From Bacillota bacterium (GTDB lineage: Bacteria > Bacillota > Clostridia > Christensenellales > CAG-138): a DNA stretch of 6,928 bases. Under the pieces are notes generated by a model. The model worked only from the letters and a program-made list of their open reading frames with translations, was not told where the DNA came from and searched no databases. The stretch is taken from NCBI GenBank assembly GCA_023416175.1, contig JAEZIE010000083.1, positions 1 to 6,928 on the forward strand, given 5' to 3'. Positions 1 to 5,688 of this stretch are shown here, piece after piece. The translations under genes and the position numbers were made by a program. Each line of letters begins with the position of its first letter. Within the stretch, counting starts at the first letter, position 1.

Positions 1-671
1 GCGTCCGCATCCTCGGGGTTGATGTATTCGAAATCCACATCTAGGCCAAGGTATCCTTTTTGCCACATCTTTGCTATGATCTTGTCTATGACCGCGTTCT
101 GGAAGGCGGTATTCTGAAACAGCAGGCTTGCACGCTCGCCGCTGAAATTGCCGTCCTCCGTGATGGAGGACAGGAGCATGATGGGCGCTACGCGGAACTG
201 GTAGGCCATGTTGATAAGCGGCTGGTCGTCGATTTCAATGAGTTCGCCCGCCTCGGTAAAGCCGTAGCCGAATATGGTCAGCATCGTCAAAAACGGCAGC
301 GACCGCAGCAGCACGTTGGTATTGATGTGCGGGTAGGCATACCCGTTGATGGAGACCTCCCGCGTGCGCTCGCCGCGGTAGCGTATGGTAATTTGATCTC
401 CGGGGCGCAGCACAAGCTGGGTGGTAAGCTGCGGGTTGTTCTGCTGCAGCGCGAGCACCGTGGTGTTGTACTGCGCGGCGATCTGAGTCAGCGTTTCTCC
501 CTGCTGCACGGTATGAACTGTCTCCGGGAACTGTATGAGCAGCGCCTGCCCTACGACCAGCGTGTTCTGGTTCTCCAGCCCGTTGTCGGTGACGATCTTC
601 TGTGGGGATACGTTGTACATCCTTGCAATGCTGATAACGGTTTCGCCGCTTTGCACCACATGTATTTCCAT
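1..671 (-). CDS. LysM-LysM-GH18 spore cortex-lytic type protein (SleL/YaaH-like), 3' end outside window
   Basis: The frame opens at an ATG (671-669) and stays open for 223 codons to the window edge, so only the N-terminal part is present. Residues about 3-49 and 50-96 are two LysM peptidoglycan-binding repeats; each begins with a V-x-x-G-E-T core (HVVQSGETVISIA, HTVQQGETLTQIA). From about residue 105 a glycoside hydrolase family 18 domain begins, with SINGYAYPHI as a first strand and LDVDFEYI at residues 210-217. The latter matches the GH18 DxxDxDxE catalytic signature, with Glu215 as the expected acid. Family knowledge: LysM-GH18 proteins of this layout (SleL/YaaH) sit in the spore and act as N-acetylglucosaminidases on cortex fragments during germination. 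There is no signal peptide, as in those spore proteins. The start is supported by AAAGGCGG eight bases upstream; the next upstream in-phase codon is not a usable start because ATG at 676-674 reads straight into TAA. The C-terminal half cannot be judged. Confidence 0.85.
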   Translation of the reverse strand, partial: MEIHVVQSGETVISIARMYNVSPQKIVTDNGLENQNTLVVGQALLIQFPETVHTVQQGETLTQIAAQYNTTVLALQQNNPQLTTQLVLRPGDQITIRYRGERTREVSINGYAYPHINTNVLLRSLPFLTMLTIFGYGFTEAGELIEIDDQPLINMAYQFRVAPIMLLSSITEDGNFSGERASLLFQNTAFQNAVIDKIIAKMWQKGYLGLDVDFEYINPEDAD

Positions 672-782
672 TACATACGCCGCCTTTCATGAGTATGGCT
701 AAGGCATGGTTACTCGATTGCCGCAACGTTTATGTCCAATTTTATGAAAAAAACGAGAATTCGTTATCTTTTTGTGAAATAA

Positions 783-830
783 AAAAGTGCAACCCCCGCA
801 GGCGGCATGGGCGGCCCCGGGATGTATTAA
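783..830 (+). pseudogene. Possible 3' remnant of a gene with a Gly/Met-rich tail
   Basis: A short open stretch reads K-S-A-T-P-A-G-G-M-G-G-P-G-M-Y-stop, preceded in frame by TAA at 780-782 and followed 27 bases after the stop by a terminator hairpin. A Gly-Gly-Met tail then stop then terminator is the typical 3' end of a chaperonin (GroEL) gene, whose C-termini are GGM-rich. This is inference from a very short stretch. The sequence just upstream is AT-rich and not chaperonin-like, so if real it is a deletion remnant. Coincidence in a GC-rich patch is a serious alternative. Confidence 0.2.
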
Positions 831-857
831 GCTGTAAAGCCAGTAAGAAGGTAATTG

Positions 858-894
858 AAACGCCGCCGCACAATTGGGCAGCGGCGTTTTGTTT
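858..894 (+). terminator. Orphan rho-independent terminator, plus strand
   Basis: AAACGCCGC (858-866) pairs perfectly with GCGGCGTTT (881-889) around a 14-nt loop, and the 3' arm continues into TTTTGTTT (887-894). The T-rich tail is only on the plus strand; read on the minus strand the hairpin is followed by TTTCAATTACC. No intact plus-strand gene lies upstream in the window, because the neighbour at 1-671 is on the minus strand. Confidence 0.6.
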
Positions 895-991
895 GGGCTT
901 TGGCAAGGCGAATCTCCATATTTTAGGATCACGAATTGTCACCTGTCATTGTTTTCTTAAAATCTAGTCGATCCCCAATCAAAAACTCATT

Positions 992-1189
992 TCAGGAGCT
1001 TTCCAAAATAGCCAGGTTATGACCACAATTTGTTCTTCCCCGCTTCCCGTCATATTTAGCATCGTCAGCAAGCTGACCTTCGCATGATCCATAACCCAAG
1101 CGGTTATCCAAACTTCGCATTCTGTTTAAAGCACGATCACGCCTTAATCTGGTTTTTCTGAGTTTTCTCCAGTATAATGTTTTTATTAA
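992..1189 (-). pseudogene. Remnant resembling the C-terminal end of a GGDEF (diguanylate cyclase) domain
   Basis: The minus-strand frame is open for 65 codons between two TGA codons (1192-1190 and 994-992). Its only ATG (1120) would give 42 residues and has no ribosome binding site. Near the end it reads LADDAKYDGKRGRTNC. This matches the hallmark last helix of GGDEF domains (A-D-x-A-x-Y-x-x-K-x-x-x-x-N) with the same spacing, and is preceded by RLGYGSCEG, like the S-x-G-x-A-x strand. The GG[D/E]EF active-site motif and the rest of the domain are absent, so this is at most a degraded tail. The similarity is judged by eye; the frame could be chance. Confidence 0.3.
1149..1178 (+). promoter_or_regulatory. 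Promoter of the cyclophilin gene
   Basis: A perfect TATAAT -10 lies at 1173-1178, 24 bases before the ATG. No good -35 is visible: the bases at 1149-1155 (CTGGTTT) are only a weak match, and TG is not found one base before the -10. The short leader carries AGGAGG at 1192-1197. Confidence 0.5.
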
Positions 1190-1202
1190 TCAGGAGGAAA
1201 TA

Positions 1203-1814
1203 ATGATGAAAAAGTTTGTATGTGCGATGCTGTGCATATTGCTTGTATCGCTGGGCGGCTGCGCCAAACCTAATGGGACGGAGCAACAATCTAACAAGGC
1301 TGAGCCCCAACCCTCAGGGACCGTGCAGCATATAACCATAGAAGTGAAGGACTATGGAACGATATCCGTCGAGCTTGACGGGGTTAATGCGCCGATTACG
1401 GTAAGTAACTTTATAAGCTTGGCAAAGGATGGCTTCTATGACGGCCTTACCTTTCACAGGATCATGTCAGGCTTCATGATCCAAGGAGGCGATCCGAAAG
1501 GCAGTGGAACTGGCGGCTCAGGCAAAACGATAAAAGGCGAGTTTTCTTTAAATGGCGTGGAGAATCCCCTGTCTCACACAAGGGGTGCTATCTCGATGGC
1601 CCGTTCCAAGGACTATAACAGCGCAAGTTCTCAGTTCTTTATTGTTCATGAAGACAGCACGGATCTGGACGGTCAATATGCGGCCTTCGGTTATGTTACC
1701 GATGGAATGGACATTGTCGACAGAATATGTGAGGATACGCCGGTAGTGGATAACAACGGGACTGTCGAGAAGGAGGACCAACCTGTCATCACCTCCATTA
1801 AGGTCATTGATTAA
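1203..1814 (+). CDS. Cyclophilin-type peptidyl-prolyl cis-trans isomerase, lipoprotein
   Basis: Predicted to catalyse cis-trans isomerisation of X-Pro bonds in proteins outside the cytoplasmic membrane. Residues 1-20 are a lipoprotein signal: positive MMKK, a hydrophobic core, then lipobox L17-G-G-C20, so Cys20 should be lipidated. A polar linker (21-40) follows, then one cyclophilin domain (about 42-203). Core motifs are present: FHRIMSGFMIQGGDP (84-98) with catalytic Arg86 and Gln94, SSQFFI (142-147) with Phe146, and LDGQYAAFG (155-163). Asp154 replaces the tryptophan that binds cyclosporin A in human CypA, and Tyr159 replaces its active-site His126, as in many bacterial members. AGGAGG (1192-1197) lies 5 bases from the ATG at 1203 and 8 from the ATG at 1206; the second may be the real start and would only remove one Met. 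It has its own promoter and terminator, so it is probably monocistronic. Confidence 0.92.
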   Translation: MMKKFVCAMLCILLVSLGGCAKPNGTEQQSNKAEPQPSGTVQHITIEVKDYGTISVELDGVNAPITVSNFISLAKDGFYDGLTFHRIMSGFMIQGGDPKGSGTGGSGKTIKGEFSLNGVENPLSHTRGAISMARSKDYNSASSQFFIVHEDSTDLDGQYAAFGYVTDGMDIVDRICEDTPVVDNNGTVEKEDQPVITSIKVID

Positions 1815-1855
1815 TGGCTGTATCTTGCCATCGAGGGACTACTGGATTAATGGGG

Positions 1856-1910
1856 AATCTTATTTGTCTCCACAGGTAAGATTATTTAGTTTTTAACCAA
1901 AAAAATCTTA
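1856..1910 (+). other. Alternative-pairing hairpin elements before the terminator
   Basis: AATCTTA (1856-1862) can pair with TAAGATT (1877-1883), and the same TAAGATT can instead pair with a second AATCTTA (1904-1910) just before the terminator hairpin. This gives two mutually exclusive weak 7-bp stems in the 3' untranslated region. The stems are AT-rich and may have no function. Confidence 0.25.
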
Positions 1911-1916
1911 TCATCA

Positions 1917-1940
1917 GGCACTCTGCGGGGTGCCTTTTTT
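1917..1940 (+). terminator. Rho-independent terminator of the cyclophilin gene
   Basis: GGCACTC (1917-1923) pairs with GGGTGCC (1928-1934), with one T-G pair, around a TGCG loop, followed directly by TTTTTT (1935-1940). An A-run (1899-1905) precedes it. It lies about 100 bases after the stop codon and insulates the downstream operon. Confidence 0.85.
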
Positions 1941-2359
1941 GTTGCACTTTTTAGGAAGGAGGCGGTTTTTGCCTGGATAATTTTGGCCCCATAAAAAGCG
2001 AACAGACTCATGGAGGTTTGTCCCCTTTCTGCTGAGCCAGGGCTTTATACCGGGTCTGAGCCGCCAGTATAGTCAATAAGGCAGCAAATTAGATGCGGGT
2101 ATACTCGTTCGCAATCGCCCCCCCAAAGATGTAATAAGCATCCTGAGCTCCCATTATGTTTGTCCCGGCGCTATGAAGTGAGTGTCGATTGCGGACTTCC
2201 ATTGCCTGCGCAATTCAACGTGCGCACAAATCGTAGGTAAACCTGAAATCGATCGCCAGTCAATCTTCCTAAGCAGATGGCCAGAACGCACTAATATATT
2301 CCCCGCCACCCGAACCGAGCTTCCAGATTGGGGCAGGTCTGCAAGCGGTGAGCATATAT
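1941..2359. other. Gene-free region upstream of the transketolase operon
   Basis: About 420 bases with no convincing gene. A plus-strand AGGAAGGAGG (about 1953-1962) looks like a ribosome binding site, but nothing longer than a few codons follows it. On the minus strand, 2202-2089 encodes a 37-residue frame containing IMGAQDAYYIFGGAIANEY; it has a protein-like composition at its end but no ribosome binding site, and upstream stops in the same frame. It could be the worn 3' end of a lost gene; I do not recognise it. The longer frame 2154-2366 on the same strand has no supporting signal. Confidence 0.5.
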
Positions 2360-2373
2360 ATGTCAAATGACAT
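2360..2373. promoter_or_regulatory. Distal dyad, probable operator of the transketolase operon
   Basis: ATGTCA-AA-TGACAT is an inverted repeat with 6-bp arms. Its 12-bp core TGTCAAATGACA matches the proximal dyad TGTAATATTACA at 9 of 12 positions (shared TGTmAwATkACA). Its centre is 30 bp, about three helical turns, upstream of that dyad's centre. The likely binder is the SorC-family regulator encoded third in the operon (inference). Confidence 0.45.
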
Positions 2374-2390
2374 CATTTCTTATTGAAAAG

Positions 2391-2402
2391 TGTAATATTA
2401 CA
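2391..2402. promoter_or_regulatory. Proximal dyad, probable operator of the transketolase operon
   Basis: TGTAATATTACA is a perfect 12-bp palindrome ending immediately before the TTGACA -35 box (2403-2408). A protein bound here would touch RNA polymerase, so it could repress by occlusion or activate from a position near -40. It is related in sequence and phase to the dyad at 2360-2373. Confidence 0.5.
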
Positions 2403-2431
2403 TTGACAAGTGGAAAGTAACATGGTAAACT
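2403..2431 (+). promoter_or_regulatory. Vegetative promoter of the transketolase operon
   Basis: A perfect -35 TTGACA (2403-2408), a 17-bp spacer and a -10 TAAACT (2426-2431) with an extended-10 TG at 2423-2424. The expected transcript start is near 2438, giving a leader of about 30 bases that carries AAGGAG (2455-2460), seven bases before the first start codon. The strength of the core elements suggests that the basal level is set by a bound regulator rather than by weak polymerase contacts. Confidence 0.75.
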
Positions 2432-2467
2432 GGTAGCAATTCATAGCTTTTCAAAAGGAGAATACTG

Positions 2468-3367
2468 ATGAGCGACACCAGTTGGCAAGCAGATGTCAAT
2501 CGTATGGCCCACGGCATCCGCAAACGCGTATTGGGCCTCACGTTAGAAAAAGGCGGATGCTATCTCTCGCAGGCATTGTCTTCTTCTGAGATACTAGCAA
2601 CACTATATGGGAAAATCATGCACATGGGCCCGAGCGAGGGCGAAAGCGTTCCTTCCATTGGAGACCCCATCAGGCAAAATAAGGGGAAATTGCCCAGCGG
2701 CGGAATGTACCACGGCGCTGTCCACGCCCAGTATGACCGCTTTCTCATATCTCCCTCCCACTATGCAGCCCCCGTGTATGCGGCCCTGATAGAAGCCGGG
2801 CGGATGGCGCCTGAAGCTCTCACCCAATTCAATATGGACGGCAGCATTTTGGAAATGATCGGCGAGGAGCACTCCCCCGGTTTTGAGCTTACCACCGGAT
2901 CCTTCGGCCAATGCATCAGCCAGGCCGGGGGCATTGCCATCGCAAAAAAACGAAAAGGCGATGAAAGCCGAGTATTCGTCTTCCTTTCTGACGGCGAACT
3001 GCAGGAAGGACAGACATGGGAAGCCATGCAGGCTCTGCGTTTTCACAAGGTAGACAATCTTGTAGCCTATGTGGATGTGAACGGCCAGCAGGTGGATGGA
3101 TATACCAAGGATGTCATGCACATAGAACCGCTGCAGTCCCGATTTGAAGCATTCGGCGTAAAATGTGTATCTGTGAACGGGCACGATGTGGAGGCCCTTT
3201 ACAACGCTTCTCTGCAGGGAGAAAAGGATAAGCCGCTAGTAGTGCTTTGTTATACGGATTCCTGCCACGGGATCCCTCTGCTCGAGCGCAGAAAACCAAA
3301 GCTTCACTATGTGCGCATCCCGGAAGAAGAACGAGCGGAATTTGAAGCCTGTTATGCCGCTATGTGA
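2468..3367 (+). CDS. Transketolase-like protein, N-terminal (thiamine-diphosphate/Mg binding) subunit
   Basis: At 299 residues this corresponds to the first domain of a full transketolase and needs the next gene to form an enzyme that moves a two-carbon ketol unit between sugars in the cytoplasm. The diphosphate/Mg2+ motif is clear: S174-D-G-E177, LQEGQTWEA, then VDVN205GQQVDG, with Asp175 and Asn205 as expected metal ligands (GDG replaced by SDG). Also present are His98 in SPSHYAAP, His135 in EHSPG, and LTTGSFGQ (141-148). Unusual: where ordinary transketolases have SGHPGGSLS, this protein has KGGCYLSQALS (28-38), so that conserved active-site histidine is missing (Tyr32 lies nearest). By memory, a whole clade annotated only as transketolase shares this GG-x-Y-L-S-Q-A form, so it is a subfamily trait rather than damage. 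It is first in the operon. Related split enzymes act on apulose-4-phosphate or sulfofructose; the substrate here is unknown. Confidence 0.88.
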   Translation: MSDTSWQADVNRMAHGIRKRVLGLTLEKGGCYLSQALSSSEILATLYGKIMHMGPSEGESVPSIGDPIRQNKGKLPSGGMYHGAVHAQYDRFLISPSHYAAPVYAALIEAGRMAPEALTQFNMDGSILEMIGEEHSPGFELTTGSFGQCISQAGGIAIAKKRKGDESRVFVFLSDGELQEGQTWEAMQALRFHKVDNLVAYVDVNGQQVDGYTKDVMHIEPLQSRFEAFGVKCVSVNGHDVEALYNASLQGEKDKPLVVLCYTDSCHGIPLLERRKPKLHYVRIPEEERAEFEACYAAM

Positions 3368-3385
3368 GCAAGGAAGGACTATACA

Positions 3386-4399
3386 ATGGAAATTGTCAAG
3401 CAGGTTCACGAAAGAAGTCTTGTCGCTTGGGCCAAAGACCGCCCGGAGGTAGTTGTTTTCTCCGGAGATCTGACCGGTTCCACCGAAATAGCTCTGTTTA
3501 AGCAAACCTATCCGGATCGGTTTTATTCCATGGGGCTGGCAGAGCAGAACATGATGAGCTGGGCCGGGGGCATGGCCAGAGAAGGGTATGTTCCGTTTGT
3601 CCACACCTTCGCCGTATTTATGTACCGCCGCGCCTATGACCAGATTGCAATGTCTATTGCCTATCCCGGCGCAAAGGTCCGAATTGTTGGATTTCTGCCG
3701 GGAATAACCACGCCGGGAGGTGTATCCCATCAGGCAATTGAGGATATCTCCGTGATGCGATCCCTGCCCAACATGTCCGTTGTGGAGATGGGGGACGCTA
3801 CGGAGGTCGAGTCCGTGCTGGATGCTGTCGATAAAATAGAAGGCCCGGTCTATCTTCGCATGCTGCGGGGCGAAATTCCAAGATTGTTTGACCCGAAGAC
3901 TCCTTTTGCATTCAACAAGGCCCGTCTTTTGCAGGAAGGGAATGACCTGTGCGTCATCTCATCCGGAATCTGTACCCAGGAGGCCATCAAGGCTGTGCAG
4001 TTCCTGCAGGAGCAGGGGATAAGCGTATCCCATCTGCACATATCCACCCTAAAGCCTTTTACCGATCCTCTTGTCGTGGATACCATAAGAAATAGCAGGC
4101 ATGGCGTCATCACACTGGAAAACCATACCGTCATCGGCGGACTCGGAACTTGTGTCGCGGAGGTCATGGCTGAAAACGGAATTGGGAAGCCCCTCTACCG
4201 GATGGGTATCCGGGATCACTTTGCCCATGGGGCCTCCCGGGAATTTCTTATGCGGGAATGCGAAATCGACGCCTTGGCCCTCATCCAAAAGGCTGGCCAG
4301 GTTGTGGGAAGATCCTTTGCTGTGGATGCGAACCAGCTCGCTACAGAGAAGTACGACAAAAGTTATGTAGCCCATCAGCAGTTGGATGCTATGGGGTAA
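3386..4399 (+). CDS. Transketolase-like protein, C-terminal (pyrimidine-binding) subunit
   Basis: At 337 residues this is the partner of the preceding gene, 18 bases downstream with AGGAAGG eight bases before its ATG, so the two should be made in similar amounts. Domains: pyrimidine-binding transketolase domain (about 1-165) and the C-terminal transketolase domain (about 183-310). The key Glu53 in GLAEQNM activates the thiamine ring. Nearby motifs are GDL (27-29), HTF (73-75), GGVSHQAIED with His115 (111-120, matching the substrate-channel HQ of transketolases) and PVYLRMLRGE (144-153). In the C-terminal domain LENHTVIGGLG (235-245) is typical. A tail of some 25 residues beyond the usual end (about 312-337), rich in Ala/Gln/Lys/Tyr, makes it slightly longer than ordinary split C-terminal subunits of about 310. 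All thiamine-activating residues look intact, so the pair is probably catalytically competent. Confidence 0.88.
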   Translation: MEIVKQVHERSLVAWAKDRPEVVVFSGDLTGSTEIALFKQTYPDRFYSMGLAEQNMMSWAGGMAREGYVPFVHTFAVFMYRRAYDQIAMSIAYPGAKVRIVGFLPGITTPGGVSHQAIEDISVMRSLPNMSVVEMGDATEVESVLDAVDKIEGPVYLRMLRGEIPRLFDPKTPFAFNKARLLQEGNDLCVISSGICTQEAIKAVQFLQEQGISVSHLHISTLKPFTDPLVVDTIRNSRHGVITLENHTVIGGLGTCVAEVMAENGIGKPLYRMGIRDHFAHGASREFLMRECEIDALALIQKAGQVVGRSFAVDANQLATEKYDKSYVAHQQLDAMG

Positions 4400-4457
4400 T
4401 TTATAGTTCGGTATCCCTATTGTATAGAATTGGCATATGCCGAGGAGGAAGGGCTGC

Positions 4458-5417
4458 GTGACCAGCGAAAAGTCTGACCAGAGAACGCAACGGCTGATTG
4501 AAGTGGCGCAAATGTATTACTCCCAGCGGATGACGCAGGATGAAATTGCGGAAGTACTCTCTACCTCGCGTTCCAATGTCTCGCGTATGCTAAAGCTGAT
4601 CGTGGATGAGGGGATTGTAGAGTTTAAAATTCGCGGCATGAAACATGTGATTCATCCGAAAGAATGTAAGACGCTGATCGATTCTTATGGCCTCAGGGAT
4701 CTGCGAGTAGCGCCAACGGGGAACGATGTCGAAGAAACCACGCGGAATATCGGCGAAGCGGCCGCAGAATATTTTGCGACTTACATCACGGATCATATGA
4801 AGGCAGGAATCAGCTGGGGCTCCACACTCCGGGAGTTTGTTCGCGCTCTTGGCTCATACAATCTGCTGGTCACTGCCGATGTGGTACAGTTGGCGGCCGG
4901 ATATGGCCATAAGCTGGGGCCCGTCGATGGAATGGAAATTGCCAAAGAGCTTTCCGGCGTGCTCCATGGAGAATGTTACGTGCTTCGATCACCCTTTTAT
5001 ATTGAGAACAAAGTAGCCAAGGACCTAATGATGCAGGAAGCGGGGATAAGATCCCATTTCGCGATTTTTCCCAAGCTTGATGTCATTTTGACCGGGATAG
5101 GTCTGACATTGCCCCAATACAATGCCATGCATCAATCCGGCTGCCTGACAACGGCGCAGTGCGAGGAAATCGCCCGCCAGGGCGGGGTTGCCGATCTTTG
5201 TGGAAGGGCCATCAAATCGAATGGGAGTCCCTGCCAAACTGAGGTGGACCGCAAGATTGTGGGCGTATCCCTAGATGAGATCCGAAACTGCCCGATGACG
5301 ATTGCTCTGGCGGGAGGTATCCATAAGAAGAGCAGTATCATCGCAGCTCTCAAAGGGGGCTATATTGATGTCTTGATCACAGATGAACAGACTGCCCTGA
5401 GTTTGGTAAGCCATTGA
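4458..5417 (+). CDS. SorC/DeoR-type sugar-binding transcriptional regulator
   Basis: Predicted DNA-binding regulator of the transketolase genes. Residues 10-50 form a helix-turn-helix (MTQDEIAEVLSTSRSNVSRM, 25-44). From about 64 to 319 there is a SorC-type sugar-binding domain of the isomerase-like fold, with GISWGSTL (117-124), VVQLAAG (142-148), GVADLCGRAI (243-252), VGVSLDEIRNCP (268-279), ALAGGIHKK (283-291) and DVLITDEQTA (304-313). Family knowledge: such proteins are tetramers that bind a phosphorylated sugar between these loops and change their DNA binding. The start is revised: the frame opens at ATG 4437, but AGGAGG lies inside that stretch at 4443-4448, nine bases before GTG 4458. 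GTG is therefore the better start, giving 319 residues. It is 58 bases after the C subunit and probably in the same transcript, so it may be autoregulated; a weak TATAGAAT at 4423-4430 could add an internal promoter. No strong terminator follows. Confidence 0.88.
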   Translation: MTSEKSDQRTQRLIEVAQMYYSQRMTQDEIAEVLSTSRSNVSRMLKLIVDEGIVEFKIRGMKHVIHPKECKTLIDSYGLRDLRVAPTGNDVEETTRNIGEAAAEYFATYITDHMKAGISWGSTLREFVRALGSYNLLVTADVVQLAAGYGHKLGPVDGMEIAKELSGVLHGECYVLRSPFYIENKVAKDLMMQEAGIRSHFAIFPKLDVILTGIGLTLPQYNAMHQSGCLTTAQCEEIARQGGVADLCGRAIKSNGSPCQTEVDRKIVGVSLDEIRNCPMTIALAGGIHKKSSIIAALKGGYIDVLITDEQTALSLVSH

Positions 5418-5428
5418 GTCTTTCAAGG

Positions 5429-5442
5429 ATATTTTAAAATAT
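5429..5442. repeat. AT-only perfect palindrome after the regulator gene
   Basis: ATATTTTAAAATAT is a perfect 14-bp palindrome 11 bases after the regulator stop. It lacks GC pairs and a T-run tail, so it is not a normal terminator. A protein site or chance in AT-rich sequence are both possible. Confidence 0.3.
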
Positions 5443-5492
5443 GGGATGATTGGTCAATGAGCTCCTGTGGACTTGTTATGAAAAGTGGCTGT

Positions 5493-5514
5493 AAAAATCA
5501 ATCCTTTTGAGGAT
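5493..5514 (-). terminator. Weak candidate terminator, minus strand
   Basis: On the minus strand ATCCT-CAAA-AGGAT (5514-5501) is followed by TGATTTTT (5500-5493). The stem is only 5 bp, so termination would be inefficient. It lies about 60-80 bases downstream of the candidate promoter at 5607-5579 and could close a short transcript. Confidence 0.25.
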
Positions 5515-5578
5515 ACACCGATCCCAAAGAGACATTAAACACGCTTACATCAACTTTTGATGGAACAGTGAGAACCGC

Positions 5579-5607
5579 TGTTTAGAAATAAACAAGCTTA
5601 TTGTCAA
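5579..5607 (-). promoter_or_regulatory. Candidate minus-strand promoter in the convergent intergenic region
   Basis: On the minus strand TTGACA (5607-5602), a 17-bp spacer and TAAACA (5584-5579) give a good match to a vegetative promoter. Transcription would run left, towards the 3' end of the regulator gene on the opposite strand. No open reading frame follows, so any product would be a small RNA or an antisense transcript. Confidence 0.35.
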
Positions 5608-5688
5608 CCCATATAGTCCCCAGCGGAGATCAATACGAGCTGGCAGATTTCAATTTGCCGAGTGTTTGATTTTGAGAAGTTGCAGAGA

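Larger units (their letters stand above)
672..1150. other. Gene-poor region with apparent gene remnants
   Basis: No intact gene is supported between the LysM/GH18 start and the cyclophilin promoter. AT-rich sequence (about 730-790) changes abruptly to a GC-rich stretch (about 791-890) containing a short Gly/Met-rich frame and a terminator hairpin. A degraded minus-strand frame lies farther right; these are listed separately. Longer open frames across this stretch show random-looking composition and no ribosome binding site. The promoter of the minus-strand LysM gene should lie in about 680-850, but no convincing one was found. Confidence 0.6.

Noticed and set aside
60..692. 210-codon plus-strand frame and a 163-codon minus-strand frame (235-726) over the LysM gene
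   Set aside because: Both overlap the minus-strand LysM/GH18 frame, whose two LysM repeats, GH18 signature and ribosome binding site are clear; the others have no recognisable motifs.
739..746. CATAAAAT on the minus strand as a sporulation sigma-E -10 for the LysM/GH18 gene
   Set aside because: It resembles the sigma-E -10, but no matching -35 element lies 14-15 bases upstream, so the call is not supportable.
689..967. Frames of 66-92 codons on both strands between the LysM gene and the cyclophilin
   Set aside because: They run through the terminator hairpin, have random-looking composition and lack ribosome binding sites.
2149..2161. 13-nt match TCCCATTATGTTT between 2149-2161 and 6910-6922
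   Set aside because: A 13-mer match is not far from chance in 7 kb, the flanks differ and it is not placed at any feature.
2154..2366. 70-codon minus-strand frame upstream of the transketolase operon
   Set aside because: No ribosome binding site and no recognisable motif; its upstream end overlaps the distal dyad.
2603..3184. 193-codon minus-strand frame and other long frames opposite the transketolase genes
   Set aside because: Shadow frames antisense to a well-supported coding sequence with conserved thiamine-diphosphate motifs.
5512..5585. 23-codon plus-strand frame ending TFDGTVRTAV-stop, considered as a C-terminal remnant of an integrase or another gene
   Set aside because: Too short, not recognised and preceded by an in-frame TGA.
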